Assembly: GCF_023806625.1 (NCBI RefSeq)
Contig: NZ_JAMTDX010000008.1
Span: 1-64,000, forward strand
DNA length: 64,000 bases
Direction: 5' to 3'
From: Accumulibacter sp.
Lineage (GTDB): Bacteria > Pseudomonadota > Gammaproteobacteria > Burkholderiales > Rhodocyclaceae
Shown here: positions 54,620 through 62,885 of the stretch, piece by piece
Position numbering within the stretch: the stretch's first letter is position 1
Layout of the letters: the number at the start of each line of letters is the position of its first letter
Notes under the pieces: generated by a model
Seen by the model: the letters and a program-made list of their open reading frames with translations, nothing else
Databases searched by the model: none
Told to the model about the DNA's origin: nothing
Position numbers and translations under genes: made by a program

Positions 54620-55363
54620 CTACTGGTAGTACAGACCGCCGCAGATGTTCAGCGTTGACCCGGTCATGAAACCGGCGATCTCCGAAGCCAGATAGACCAC
54701 CGCCCCCCCGATTTCCTCGGGCTTTGCCAGACGCTTCATCGGCACCGTGTCGACGATGCTCTGCAGGATCTCGGGCTTGATGGCCATGACCATCTGGGTC
54801 GCCACGTAGCCTGGGCAGATCGCGTTGACGGTCACGTTCTTGGCGGCGAGTTCGGCAGCGAGGGCCTTGGTGAACCCGATCACGCCGGCTTTGGCAGCCG
54901 AATAGTTGGTCTGTCCGGCCTGGCCCCTGAGACCATTGACCGACGAGATGTTGATGATCCGGCCCCAGCCGCGCTCAGCCATCTTCGCCGACACCTGCTT
55001 GGTCATGTTGAACAGACTCGAGAGGTTCGTCGAGATCACCGCGTTCCACTGCGCCGGCTCCATGCGCGCAAACATTTTGTCGCGGGTGATGCCGGCGTTG
55101 TTGACCAGGATGTCGACCGGACCGGCCTTTGCTTCGGCCTCGGCAACCATGGCCGCGCACGAATCGTAGTCCGAAACGTCGCCGGCAACACAGACGAAAT
55201 CGGTGAAACCCGCTTCGGACATCGCCGCACGCCACTCGTCGGGCTTGTCGAATACCGGATGATAGGCCGCGACGACCTTGTGACCGGCCTTGGCCAGTTC
55301 CTGGCAGATGGCCGTGCCGATCCCACCCATAGCCCCCGTAACCAGAGCAACACGCTGCGTCAT
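54620..55363 (-). CDS. phaB: Acetoacetyl-CoA reductase
   Basis: A 247-residue short-chain dehydrogenase. The NADPH motif is TGAMGGIG (residues 9-16), and catalytic residues are the Ser in NISSVNG, Y154 and K158 (YSAAK). It reduces acetoacetyl-CoA to (R)-3-hydroxybutyryl-CoA for PHA synthesis. An AAAGGAAA ribosome site precedes the ATG. phaC and phaA are not in the window. Confidence 0.95.
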   Translation of the reverse strand: MTQRVALVTGAMGGIGTAICQELAKAGHKVVAAYHPVFDKPDEWRAAMSEAGFTDFVCVAGDVSDYDSCAAMVAEAEAKAGPVDILVNNAGITRDKMFARMEPAQWNAVISTNLSSLFNMTKQVSAKMAERGWGRIINISSVNGLRGQAGQTNYSAAKAGVIGFTKALAAELAAKNVTVNAICPGYVATQMVMAIKPEILQSIVDTVPMKRLAKPEEIGGAVVYLASEIAGFMTGSTLNICGGLYYQ

Positions 55364-55815
55364 AGCATTTTCCTTTCCTGTCGACGATTGATTGAAACAA
55401 CTGGCGGCGCATCCCGCCCCGACTACACCCTCTGCCTACCACCCGTCCGCCAGCCGCTTACCGGCAACGGAAGCCTCCCCGGAGAAAGCCAGGCCAATCC
55501 AGCCCGTGACGTCCTGCCCTGGACCAACTGAAGCAGCCCATCGCCTGCTGACCAGACGCTCGAACGACGAGTGTCGGCAAACGGCCGCCCGGGACGAAGA
55601 GCGTCGATCCGCGAGGACGCCCGCATCCCGATGGCCTCTGCGACCCCCGCTGCAGCAACGCGACGACCATTGATTCTGCATTGCAGCATCGGCGCTGTCA
55701 ACGCCACGGGACATTCTTCGGGGTCGTTGAAGGGCCTCGCCGGCCGCCGTACAGCAGCACCGTTCCGGCGACCTCGGACGGGGCGCTGCGACAGCCTGGC
55801 GCGTATAATCCATTG
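55364..55815. other. Intergenic region between phaB and a small membrane protein gene
   Basis: 452 bases between divergent genes. No gene is recognisable in either direction. A TATAAT at 55804-55809 marks its right end. Confidence 0.4.
55804..55809 (+). promoter_or_regulatory. -10 element (TATAAT) just before a start codon
   Basis: TATAATCC with only 6 bases to the ATG at 55816. Transcription would begin at or very near the A of the ATG, implying a leaderless message. Confidence 0.45.
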
Positions 55816-56040
55816 ATGTACATCGTTGCGATCGCCTGGCTCTATGTGACCATCCTGATGGCGCTGACTGAAAGCAACGTCTTTGCCGGGGTTCTCACTT
55901 TCCTATTCTACGGTCTCGCGCCAACGTCCCTGCTGCTCTGGCTCTTCGGTGGCCCCGTGCGTCGTCGGCGGGCGACGCGGATGGCCGCCGACGGAACTCC
56001 GCTCGACGAGGGCCGCGACGAGCGTAGCCCGACGCCGTGA
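55816..56040 (+). CDS. Small membrane protein of unknown function
   Basis: A 74-residue protein with two hydrophobic helices (IVAIAWLYVTILMAL and VLTFLFYGLAPTSLLLWLFG), then a basic RRRRATRMA loop and polar tail. Positive residues after the second helix suggest both ends on the cytoplasmic side or a hairpin. No ribosome site precedes the ATG; the -10 box lies 6 bases before it. It is convergent with pgeF. Confidence 0.6.
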   Translation: MYIVAIAWLYVTILMALTESNVFAGVLTFLFYGLAPTSLLLWLFGGPVRRRRATRMAADGTPLDEGRDERSPTP

Positions 56041-56901
56041 CTATTCGGCATCCAGCCAGATCAGTGAGGCCATCCGGCCGGTGACCCCATCCCGACGGTA
56101 GGAATAGAAATCCTGTTCCTGACGGACGGTGCAGAAGTCCCCACCGTACACCGAGCTGACGCCAAGGCGCGCCAGCCGCTGACGTGCGAGCAGATAGATG
56201 TCCGCGAGCCACCGCTCCGGCTGAGTCTGGCGATCAATCCCCCGGAGCTGTTCACCCGGCCGAGCGGCCTCCCGGCGAACGACTGGTCGCCGCGCGGCTT
56301 CGAACGCCGCTTCAGCCCGGGGATCATTGGCGATGAACCCTGTCCTCACCTCGGAGCCGACGACAAACGCCTGCCGACCGATGGCCGGGCCAAGGTAGGC
56401 GAGCAGCTGATCCCCGCGAACACCCATCGCGGCAACCGCCTGTTCGATGATTCCAGCCTGCAGGCCACGCCACCCGGCATGCGCAACGGCGACGACCGAC
56501 CCCTGCCGGTCACAGAGCAGTACCGGCAGGCAATCGGCGGTGAGGACCGCGCAGACGACGCCTGCCTGGCGAGAGAGGGAGCCGTCAGCCTCGACAGGCT
56601 CTGCCGAGTCAACGAGCGTAGCCGCGTCGACGACCCGGGTACCGTGAATCTGCCTGAGCCAGCAGGGTTGTGCCGGCAGAATCGCCGCCAGGAGCTGGCG
56701 GTTGCGGGCTACCGAGAACGGATCGTCGCCGACGTGATCAGCGAGGTTGAAGCTCGCGTAGGGGGCGGCGCTAACCCCGCCTCCACGCTTCGTGACCAAG
56801 CTGCGCACCCGCGACGGAGCCGGCCATTCGGGAATGACCGCGCTCGGTACGCTCGGCATCGACTCGCTGGCGACAGTTCTCCGAGTAAGATCGATACTCA
56901 T
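56041..56901 (-). CDS. pgeF: PgeF/YfiH-family protein (laccase-domain, purine nucleoside phosphorylase type)
   Basis: A 286-residue protein. The zinc site is formed by His of RQIHGTRV, Cys of LTADCLPVLL and His of VAHAGWRG, with GGDFCTVRQEQDFYSYRRDG near the C-terminus. Family members act on purine nucleosides or edit peptidoglycan precursors; older laccase labels are misleading. Its start overlaps the rluD stop by four bases (ATGA), the common rluD-pgeF arrangement. Confidence 0.9.
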   Translation of the reverse strand: MSIDLTRRTVASESMPSVPSAVIPEWPAPSRVRSLVTKRGGGVSAAPYASFNLADHVGDDPFSVARNRQLLAAILPAQPCWLRQIHGTRVVDAATLVDSAEPVEADGSLSRQAGVVCAVLTADCLPVLLCDRQGSVVAVAHAGWRGLQAGIIEQAVAAMGVRGDQLLAYLGPAIGRQAFVVGSEVRTGFIANDPRAEAAFEAARRPVVRREAARPGEQLRGIDRQTQPERWLADIYLLARQRLARLGVSSVYGGDFCTVRQEQDFYSYRRDGVTGRMASLIWLDAE

Positions 56902-58007
56902 GGCTCACCTGCATCGACTTCGGCGTCGTCGAGAAGGCCGACTTCTGGGTCCCCGCCCCCACCGTGGCGGTCCGCCGGCCGTTGGTCGCCGAAGCGTTCA
57001 TCCGGCAACCCGACGCCCAGGCGAAGCAGCCCGATCAGGGCAGCCATGTCCTTCGGGAGACAAGACGTCCAGCTGATTGGACGCCCGGTCGCTGGATGCA
57101 CGAGCACGAGACGGCACGCATGCAGGGCCTGCCGGGGAAATGAAGGACCTGGCGGCGCGCGCCTGGCTCCACCTCCATAGACCGCATCACCGACCAGCGG
57201 ATGGCCTTGAGCGGCAAGGTGGACACGAATCTGATGCGTACGACCGGTCTCTAGAGCACACTCGATCAGCGTACAGTCGGAAAATCTCTCGAGCGGACGA
57301 TAGTGCGTTCGTGCCGGCTTGCCGGTTTCGACGATCGCCATCTTCGTGCGCAGCGTCGGATGCCTGCCGATGGGCGCATCGATGATTCCCGCGATCTCGA
57401 CGCGCCCACGCGCCAGCGCCTGGTAATGCCGCCTGACAGTCCGCGCCTGAAGCTGACGGACCAGTTCGGTGTGCGCCTCGAGCGTCTTGGCGACGACCAT
57501 CAGGCCACTGGTGTCCTTGTCCAGGCGATGCACGATTCCCGCGCGCGGTAGGGAGGCGAGCTGCGGCGCATGATGCAGCAAGGCGTTGAGGAGAGTCCCG
57601 CTCCAGTTGCCACTGCCGGGATGAACGACGAGCCCCGGCGGCTTGTCGATGACCATCAGCCAGTCGTCCTCGTCAACGACGCGCAGCGGAATGTCCTCCG
57701 CCTTGTCGGAGTCGGCCCGGCAATCGGGCCCTTCGATGAGCTGGATGCTCTCGCCGCCCCAGAGCCTGTGCCGGGGTTCAACTATGCGGATGCCCCCCAC
57801 GCGAACCCGGTCCTCGCGGATCCACGCCTGGATGCGCGTGCGCGAGTGCCAGGGCAACAGCCGGGCCAGGATCTGGTCGATCCGGCACCCGGCGGCGTCT
57901 GCCGGGACGTCCAGGGCGACTCCCCGGTTTGCGCTATAATCCTGCGGCTCATCCCGCCGCACCGGCCCAGCCGCCAGTACCTTTCGTCTCCGTGGATCGT
58001 TCATCAT
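56898..58007 (-). CDS. rluD: 23S rRNA pseudouridine synthase RluD
   Basis: About 369 residues. An S4-like N-terminal domain (RIDQILARLLPWHSRTRIQAWIREDRVRVGG) precedes the RluA/RluD catalytic domain with GIVHRLDKDTSG (catalytic Asp) and ALETGRTHQIRVHLAAQGHP. It modifies helix 69 of 23S rRNA. The start is uncertain: ATG at 58007 or 58004, neither with a ribosome site, both overlapping the bamD start on the other strand. A later start within the first 30 codons is possible. The C-terminal ~25 residues are Asp/Gly-rich and not part of the family. Confidence 0.88.
   Translation of the reverse strand: MMNDPRRRKVLAAGPVRRDEPQDYSANRGVALDVPADAAGCRIDQILARLLPWHSRTRIQAWIREDRVRVGGIRIVEPRHRLWGGESIQLIEGPDCRADSDKAEDIPLRVVDEDDWLMVIDKPPGLVVHPGSGNWSGTLLNALLHHAPQLASLPRAGIVHRLDKDTSGLMVVAKTLEAHTELVRQLQARTVRRHYQALARGRVEIAGIIDAPIGRHPTLRTKMAIVETGKPARTHYRPLERFSDCTLIECALETGRTHQIRVHLAAQGHPLVGDAVYGGGARRAPPGPSFPRQALHACRLVLVHPATGRPISWTSCLPKDMAALIGLLRLGVGLPDERFGDQRPADRHGGGGDPEVGLLDDAEVDAGEP
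57935..57940 (+). promoter_or_regulatory. Candidate -10 (TATAAT) for bamD, inside rluD
   Basis: TATAATCC lies 65 bases before the bamD ATG and within the N-terminal codons of divergent rluD. The -35 is poor. Confidence 0.4.
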
Positions 58008-58800
58008 GCGTAGTTTAGCGGTTATCACGACGCTTTTCCTCGTAGCCCTGATCTCGGGCTGCGGGCTCCTGCCCGAAGACAAGGACGAAACGGTCGGCTG
58101 GTCGGCCAACAAGCTCTACGCCGAGGCCAAGGAAGCGCTCAGCGATGGCTCCTATGAGCGTGCGATCAAGTACTTCGAGAAGCTCGAGTCGCGCTATCCC
58201 TACGGTCGATACGCACAACAGGCGCAGATCGAGATTGCCTACGCATACTGGAAGGATCAGGAGCCGGCAGCCGCCCTCGCCGCCTGCGACCGCTTCATCA
58301 AACTGCATCCGAACCACCCGAACGTCGACTACGTTTACTACCTCCGCGGCCTGATCAACTTCAACGAGGATCTCGGCCTGCTCGGCTCGATCAGCAACCA
58401 GGACATGACCGAGCGGGATCCCAAGGGTGCGCGCGAGTCCTTCGAAGCATTCAGGGAACTCGTCACCCGTTTCCCGGACAGCAAGTACACACCCGACGCG
58501 ATCCTGCGCATGAAGTACCTGGTCAATGCCCTGGCCTCGCTCGAACTGCACGTCGCCCGTTACTACATGAAGCGCGGTGCCTATCTCGCGGCGGCGAATC
58601 GTGCTCAATACGCCGTGCTCAACTATCCCGAAGCGCCAGCGACTGAAGAGGCTCTTTTCATCATGGTCAAGGCCTACGATGCACTTGGCCTGAACGACCT
58701 ACGCGACGACGCCGAGCGAGTCATGCGCAAGAACTTCCCGAGTAGCGAGTACTACGTCCGCGGACTCGAGCGCAAGGAGCCGTGGTGGAAACTCTGGTGA
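58006..58800 (+). CDS. bamD: Outer membrane assembly lipoprotein BamD
   Basis: A 264-residue lipoprotein. The signal ends in a lipobox (ALISGC, Cys 19). Five TPR-like units follow (LYAEAKEALSDGSYERAIKYFEKLESRYP, then AQIEIAYAYWKDQEPAAALAACDRFIKLHP). It is the essential partner of BamA in inserting outer-membrane proteins. The ATG at 58006 overlaps the rluD start on the opposite strand. Confidence 0.95.
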   Translation: MRSLAVITTLFLVALISGCGLLPEDKDETVGWSANKLYAEAKEALSDGSYERAIKYFEKLESRYPYGRYAQQAQIEIAYAYWKDQEPAAALAACDRFIKLHPNHPNVDYVYYLRGLINFNEDLGLLGSISNQDMTERDPKGARESFEAFRELVTRFPDSKYTPDAILRMKYLVNALASLELHVARYYMKRGAYLAAANRAQYAVLNYPEAPATEEALFIMVKAYDALGLNDLRDDAERVMRKNFPSSEYYVRGLERKEPWWKLW

Positions 58801-59008
58801 CCGGCCACCGTCTCCCCGCTCAAGAGCGGTAAACCGGACAGCCGCGCAGCCGGTCGGCGATCTCGCTCGCCTCCCCTCCTGCTGGCCTCTCGGTATTCCC
58901 GGTTGGCCGCCCGTGCCTTCCGCGGGTTCTGGCCTGCTCGCCAGGCGGTGATCACCAGCGCTAGATGAACTCGCTTCCCGGCGTTAGCGGCTGCGCAGGC
59001 CGATGACC

Positions 59009-61522
59009 CTACGGTGGCTTTTCGCCAGACCGATGCCTGGACTGCCTGATCGCCAGCAGGGCCTGATTGCGAAGCGATCTGATCAGCGAGAACTGGGCGC
59101 TCGAGATCGCGATCTCCCCGGCGCGTTCGCGGTCAGCGTAGATCATCGCCAAAGGCGTTCCTTTGACGCACAGCGGCAGGACGAGGAAGGTTTCGGCGGC
59201 GACTGCCCTCGCGAACCACTCCGGAATTCGCGCTGCGATCCGGTCATCCGAGCTGTCACTGATCAGCACATCCTGTCCGCTGGATAGAGCGGTGAGAAAA
59301 ATGTCCGGGGAAGAAGCGAGCGAAAAGCGGAAACGTCTGGCAACCTCGAGCGCATCCCCACCAAAGCCGAATCGGCCAACCATCGAGTTGCTACGGGCGT
59401 CGCGAACGCAGAGGATGACGCGCCTGAAGGCCATCCCCCGGTAGATCGCTTCGAGAGCGATGCGCAGGACGTCGTTGAGGCGAAAATCGTTGACCAGCGC
59501 GCTGCTGACCTCCTCGATTCCAGCGAAAAGGATGGTCTCGTTGCCCGAAGCGTGCCCGGACCCGCTCGCCGTGCTCTCTGCAGGAGCGCCCCGTTGAACT
59601 TCTTCCGGACTGCTTCCCGAAACACGGGCGGCAACCAGTGTCGGATCGGCGGTTCGGCGCCCCGCGGCGGGCGGCGCAGCGAGCAACGTACCTCGCCAGA
59701 CGTCCAACTGACGACCGAAGCGCGTCTGCCGCAGATCAAGACGTACACTCGCGGCAAACCGTGTCACCTCGTCGAGCGCCCTGTCGAGCGCTGCACGCAC
59801 TTCCTGCTCGCCGAGCGAAAGGATCTCAGCGAAGCGCGCGGTGGTTCTGCGCAATTCCCTCGTCTGATCCTCGGCCGCGGTGTCGATGACGACCATGCAC
59901 AATTCGTTCGCCAGGGCGCAAAGCAGGCGGAACCTGTCGTCGGCCGACAAAGGCCGGCGCACGCTTCCCGCCGGGAGGCGACGCATGCTGTCGAGGATCA
60001 GTCTTGGAAATGCCCAGGTCCGGGCGATCGCGATGCCGAGGTCCTCGAACGAGACGCCGAGCACCTGCACTGCCGCGCTGTCCTGCGAACAATTCCTGCG
60101 CATGGCCACGCGCCGGATCTCCACGCTCTGGTCAGGAAAGTAGTACAGGCTCAGCAACCGCCCGAGATTGTGGAACATCGAACAGACGAACAGCTGCTCG
60201 GCTTCCGGACGAGAAGCACCCCTGCCACCGAGTTCCCTGGCCAGGACGCCGGCCAGGTTCGCGCGCAGGAACTCGTCCCGGAGTTCGCTTGCTGTGCTCC
60301 TGTTCTGCAGGTGGTCGAGCAGAAGGATGGTTGTGGCCATGCTGCGCACGGCGTCCAGCCCAAGGACGACGACCGCCCGCGAAACCGTGCTGATGCTGCC
60401 CCCCACCACCTGCCGGTAACAGACCGAATTGACCATCCGCAGGACCTTGTGGGTCAGTGAAAAGTCCTTGAGGATCGTGTTCGAAACTTCGGCTGTGCTC
60501 TGATTCTCGGAAGCCGCGATCCGGTTGATCGCCACCACCGATTCCGAGAGCGCAGGAAAGTCGCTCTCGTGCCGCATCCGGCGAAGGAGCAGGTCGACCG
60601 CGGTCGGTAGCGGCGCTTCCGGGCCGGACCCGAAACCCTCATCGCGGTGTTCAACCAGCGCTTCACGCATCTGCGCTGCGGATTCGAAACGGTCGGCAGG
60701 ATCCAGCGCCAGGGCCCTTTCGACGACCTGCGCCAGCCGGTCGTCGAGGACGCTGCGGACCTCCTGGGGCAGCCGCCAGTCCTCGACGGCGGTCCGTGGA
60801 AGCACCTGCCCTGTCCCCGGGCCGGACAGCACTCCGCTTCCGGCGAGTAGATCGCGGAGGATGAGTCCGACCGAGAAGATGTCCGAACGCTCGCTGCTCA
60901 CTCGTCCGGCGATCGTCTCCGGCGCCAGGTACGACGGTGTGCGGAAGTGCACGCCCAACCCGGCGCCTCGGACCAGCTGGCGAGCCGCAAGCACAAAGTC
61001 CATCACCCGCGCAACTCCCTGCCGATCGATCAGGATGTTGCTCGGCTTCAGGGCACCATGGACGATTCCTGCAGCGTGCGCATGAGCCAGCGCGTCGAGA
61101 ACGGGCCGGACGATTTCCAGAGCCCGCTGCGGAGGCAGTCCACCGCTGCGTCCGAGATACTCGCCCAGATTCTCGCCCACGACGTACTGGAACACCAGAT
61201 ACGGCGCACCATCGTCCTCCGCCGCTTCGAGGAGCGGGATGATGTGCGGATGCCGCAAGCGGCTGACGCTTTGTCCATCATCGAGCCACTGCCGACGCTG
61301 CGGGACTTCAGGCAAGGCCAGGGTAAAGGTCTTGACGACCACCTGACGCTGCAACTGCGGGTCGCGTGCCAGATGGACGACCGTCCGGGCTCCCCTGCCC
61401 AGCTCGCGAAGGACTTCGAAACGACCGATGCGCCTGATCACCGGGCCCGCTGACCGGGAATCGCTTCCGGTTCTGCCCGGCTCACCGGTCGTCCTCTGAC
61501 GGATCGAGCCCTTCGAGGTCAC
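59009..61522 (-). CDS. Pseudokinase-HDOD-GAF signalling protein
   Basis: Up to 837 residues. Residues ~33-290 are a Ser/Thr-kinase-like domain: the glycine loop LGRGARTVVHLA and K64 are present, but the HRD loop reads HGALKPSN, with Ala157 for the catalytic Asp, and DFG reads DFV. Residues ~305-500 form an HDOD domain (SESVVAINRIAASENQSTAEVSNTILKDFSLTHKVLRMVNS...). The C-terminal ~160 residues look like a GAF domain (IEEVSSALVNDFRLNDVLRIALEAI...FLVLPLCVKGTPLAMIYADRE). The GTG at 61522 overlaps rmuC by 41 bases; GTG 61441 is an alternative start. A sensory scaffold is likelier than an active kinase. Confidence 0.8.
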   Translation of the reverse strand: MTSKGSIRQRTTGEPGRTGSDSRSAGPVIRRIGRFEVLRELGRGARTVVHLARDPQLQRQVVVKTFTLALPEVPQRRQWLDDGQSVSRLRHPHIIPLLEAAEDDGAPYLVFQYVVGENLGEYLGRSGGLPPQRALEIVRPVLDALAHAHAAGIVHGALKPSNILIDRQGVARVMDFVLAARQLVRGAGLGVHFRTPSYLAPETIAGRVSSERSDIFSVGLILRDLLAGSGVLSGPGTGQVLPRTAVEDWRLPQEVRSVLDDRLAQVVERALALDPADRFESAAQMREALVEHRDEGFGSGPEAPLPTAVDLLLRRMRHESDFPALSESVVAINRIAASENQSTAEVSNTILKDFSLTHKVLRMVNSVCYRQVVGGSISTVSRAVVVLGLDAVRSMATTILLLDHLQNRSTASELRDEFLRANLAGVLARELGGRGASRPEAEQLFVCSMFHNLGRLLSLYYFPDQSVEIRRVAMRRNCSQDSAAVQVLGVSFEDLGIAIARTWAFPRLILDSMRRLPAGSVRRPLSADDRFRLLCALANELCMVVIDTAAEDQTRELRRTTARFAEILSLGEQEVRAALDRALDEVTRFAASVRLDLRQTRFGRQLDVWRGTLLAAPPAAGRRTADPTLVAARVSGSSPEEVQRGAPAESTASGSGHASGNETILFAGIEEVSSALVNDFRLNDVLRIALEAIYRGMAFRRVILCVRDARSNSMVGRFGFGGDALEVARRFRFSLASSPDIFLTALSSGQDVLISDSSDDRIAARIPEWFARAVAAETFLVLPLCVKGTPLAMIYADRERAGEIAISSAQFSLIRSLRNQALLAIRQSRHRSGEKPP

Positions 61523-62828
61523 CGAGTCGCAGCAGCGCTTCGCTCGCCGGCAGGGCTTCGACGCCCCTCAGCCGACGCTCGATCTGGCGCGTCCGCACGC
61601 CCGCCGACTCAATGCTGCGACTCGCCTGTTCGAGCTTCCGCCGGGTCGCTTCGAGGACCTCGCCAAACTTGCCGAACTCGGTCTTGATCGCGCCAAGGAC
61701 GGCCCAGACCTCCGAAGATCGTCGCTCGATGGCCAGAGTTCGGAAACCCATCTGCAGGCTGTTGAGCAGCGCGGCGAGCGTCGTCGGACCGGCGAGACAG
61801 ATCCGCCAGTCACGCTGCAGCGCATCGGCCAGCCCCGGCCTCCTGAGCGCTTCGGCGTAGAGACCCTCGGTCGGCAGGTAAAGGATCGCGAAATCCGTCG
61901 TGAACGGTGGCTCCACGTACTTTTCGCGAATCTTCCTGGCCTCCTCGCGGAGCCGCGTCTCGAGTGCCCTGACGGCGACGTCGAGCGCAGACGGATCCGC
62001 TCTCTCCTGCGCATCGATGAGCCTCTGATAATCTTCGAGCGGGAACTTGGCGTCGATCGGCAACCACACCGGGCGATCCTCTCCCTCGGCGACCCCCGGT
62101 CCCGGCAGACGAATGGCAAACTCGACCCGTTCGGCGGTGTTCGGCCGGGTAGCAACGTTCCTGGCGTACTGGTCGCCAGTCAACAACTGATCGAGCAGGG
62201 CGTCGAGCTGGACTTCACCCCAGCTGCCGCGTGTCTTGACGTTGGTCAGTACCCTCTTGAGGTCGCCGACACCCGTCGCCAGCGTGTGCATCTCGCCAAG
62301 ACCTTTGTGCACTTGCTCGAGGCGCTCGCTGACCAGCCTGAACGAATCGCCGAGCCGCTGCTCCAGCGTCGCGTGCAGCTTCTCGTCCACGGTTCGGCGC
62401 ATTTCCTCGAGCCTGGCAGAATTGTCGGCCTGCATTGCGCCGAGCCGTGACTCGATCGTCTGTCGCAGCGCGTCGAAGCGTTGGTCGTTGTTGCTGGTCA
62501 TCCGCCCCAGCTGCTGGGCGAAGGACTCGAGCTGCTGCGCCTGCAGTCGCCCGAGCTCTGCGAGCTGCGCAGCCAGCGCCTGCGACAGGCGCGCCAGGGA
62601 CAGCGATTGCTCCTCTCGGTCGTCGCGCGCCGTGTTCGCTGCTTCCTGCCTGCCGATGACGAGTTCCTGGCGGATCTCGCGCTCGAGTCGTTCGAGGCCG
62701 TCGTGCAGATCCCGCAAGCGCGCGTCGCGCAGCTCACGTGCCGACCCTGCGCGGAGCAGAACGACGAGTTCGAGAACGACGACCAGGATCCCGACGGCCA
62801 CTGCCGCATAGACGATTCCCTCATTCAT
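61482..62828 (-). CDS. rmuC: DNA recombination protein RmuC
   Basis: A 448-residue protein. An N-terminal membrane helix (VYAAVAVGILVVVLELVVLL) is followed by a long coiled coil (residues ~30-180) and the RmuC nuclease-like domain (TRGSWGEVQLDALLDQLL, WLPIDAKFPLEDYQRL, FAILYLPTEGLYAEAL). It limits recombination at inverted repeats. It overlaps the pseudokinase gene and lies 57 bases after the DUF748 gene. Confidence 0.93.
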   Translation of the reverse strand: MNEGIVYAAVAVGILVVVLELVVLLRAGSARELRDARLRDLHDGLERLEREIRQELVIGRQEAANTARDDREEQSLSLARLSQALAAQLAELGRLQAQQLESFAQQLGRMTSNNDQRFDALRQTIESRLGAMQADNSARLEEMRRTVDEKLHATLEQRLGDSFRLVSERLEQVHKGLGEMHTLATGVGDLKRVLTNVKTRGSWGEVQLDALLDQLLTGDQYARNVATRPNTAERVEFAIRLPGPGVAEGEDRPVWLPIDAKFPLEDYQRLIDAQERADPSALDVAVRALETRLREEARKIREKYVEPPFTTDFAILYLPTEGLYAEALRRPGLADALQRDWRICLAGPTTLAALLNSLQMGFRTLAIERRSSEVWAVLGAIKTEFGKFGEVLEATRRKLEQASRSIESAGVRTRQIERRLRGVEALPASEALLRLGDLEGLDPSEDDR

Positions 62829-62885
62829 CTGCGGCCCTCGGCGGACCAGAATGAATCGAACGGGGCAACAGCATGACCATTGCGC

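Noticed and set aside
58752-58955. 67-codon minus-strand frame after bamD
   Set aside because: A short Arg-rich product overlapping bamD; no ribosome site and no family recognised. It could be a remnant but the evidence is too thin.
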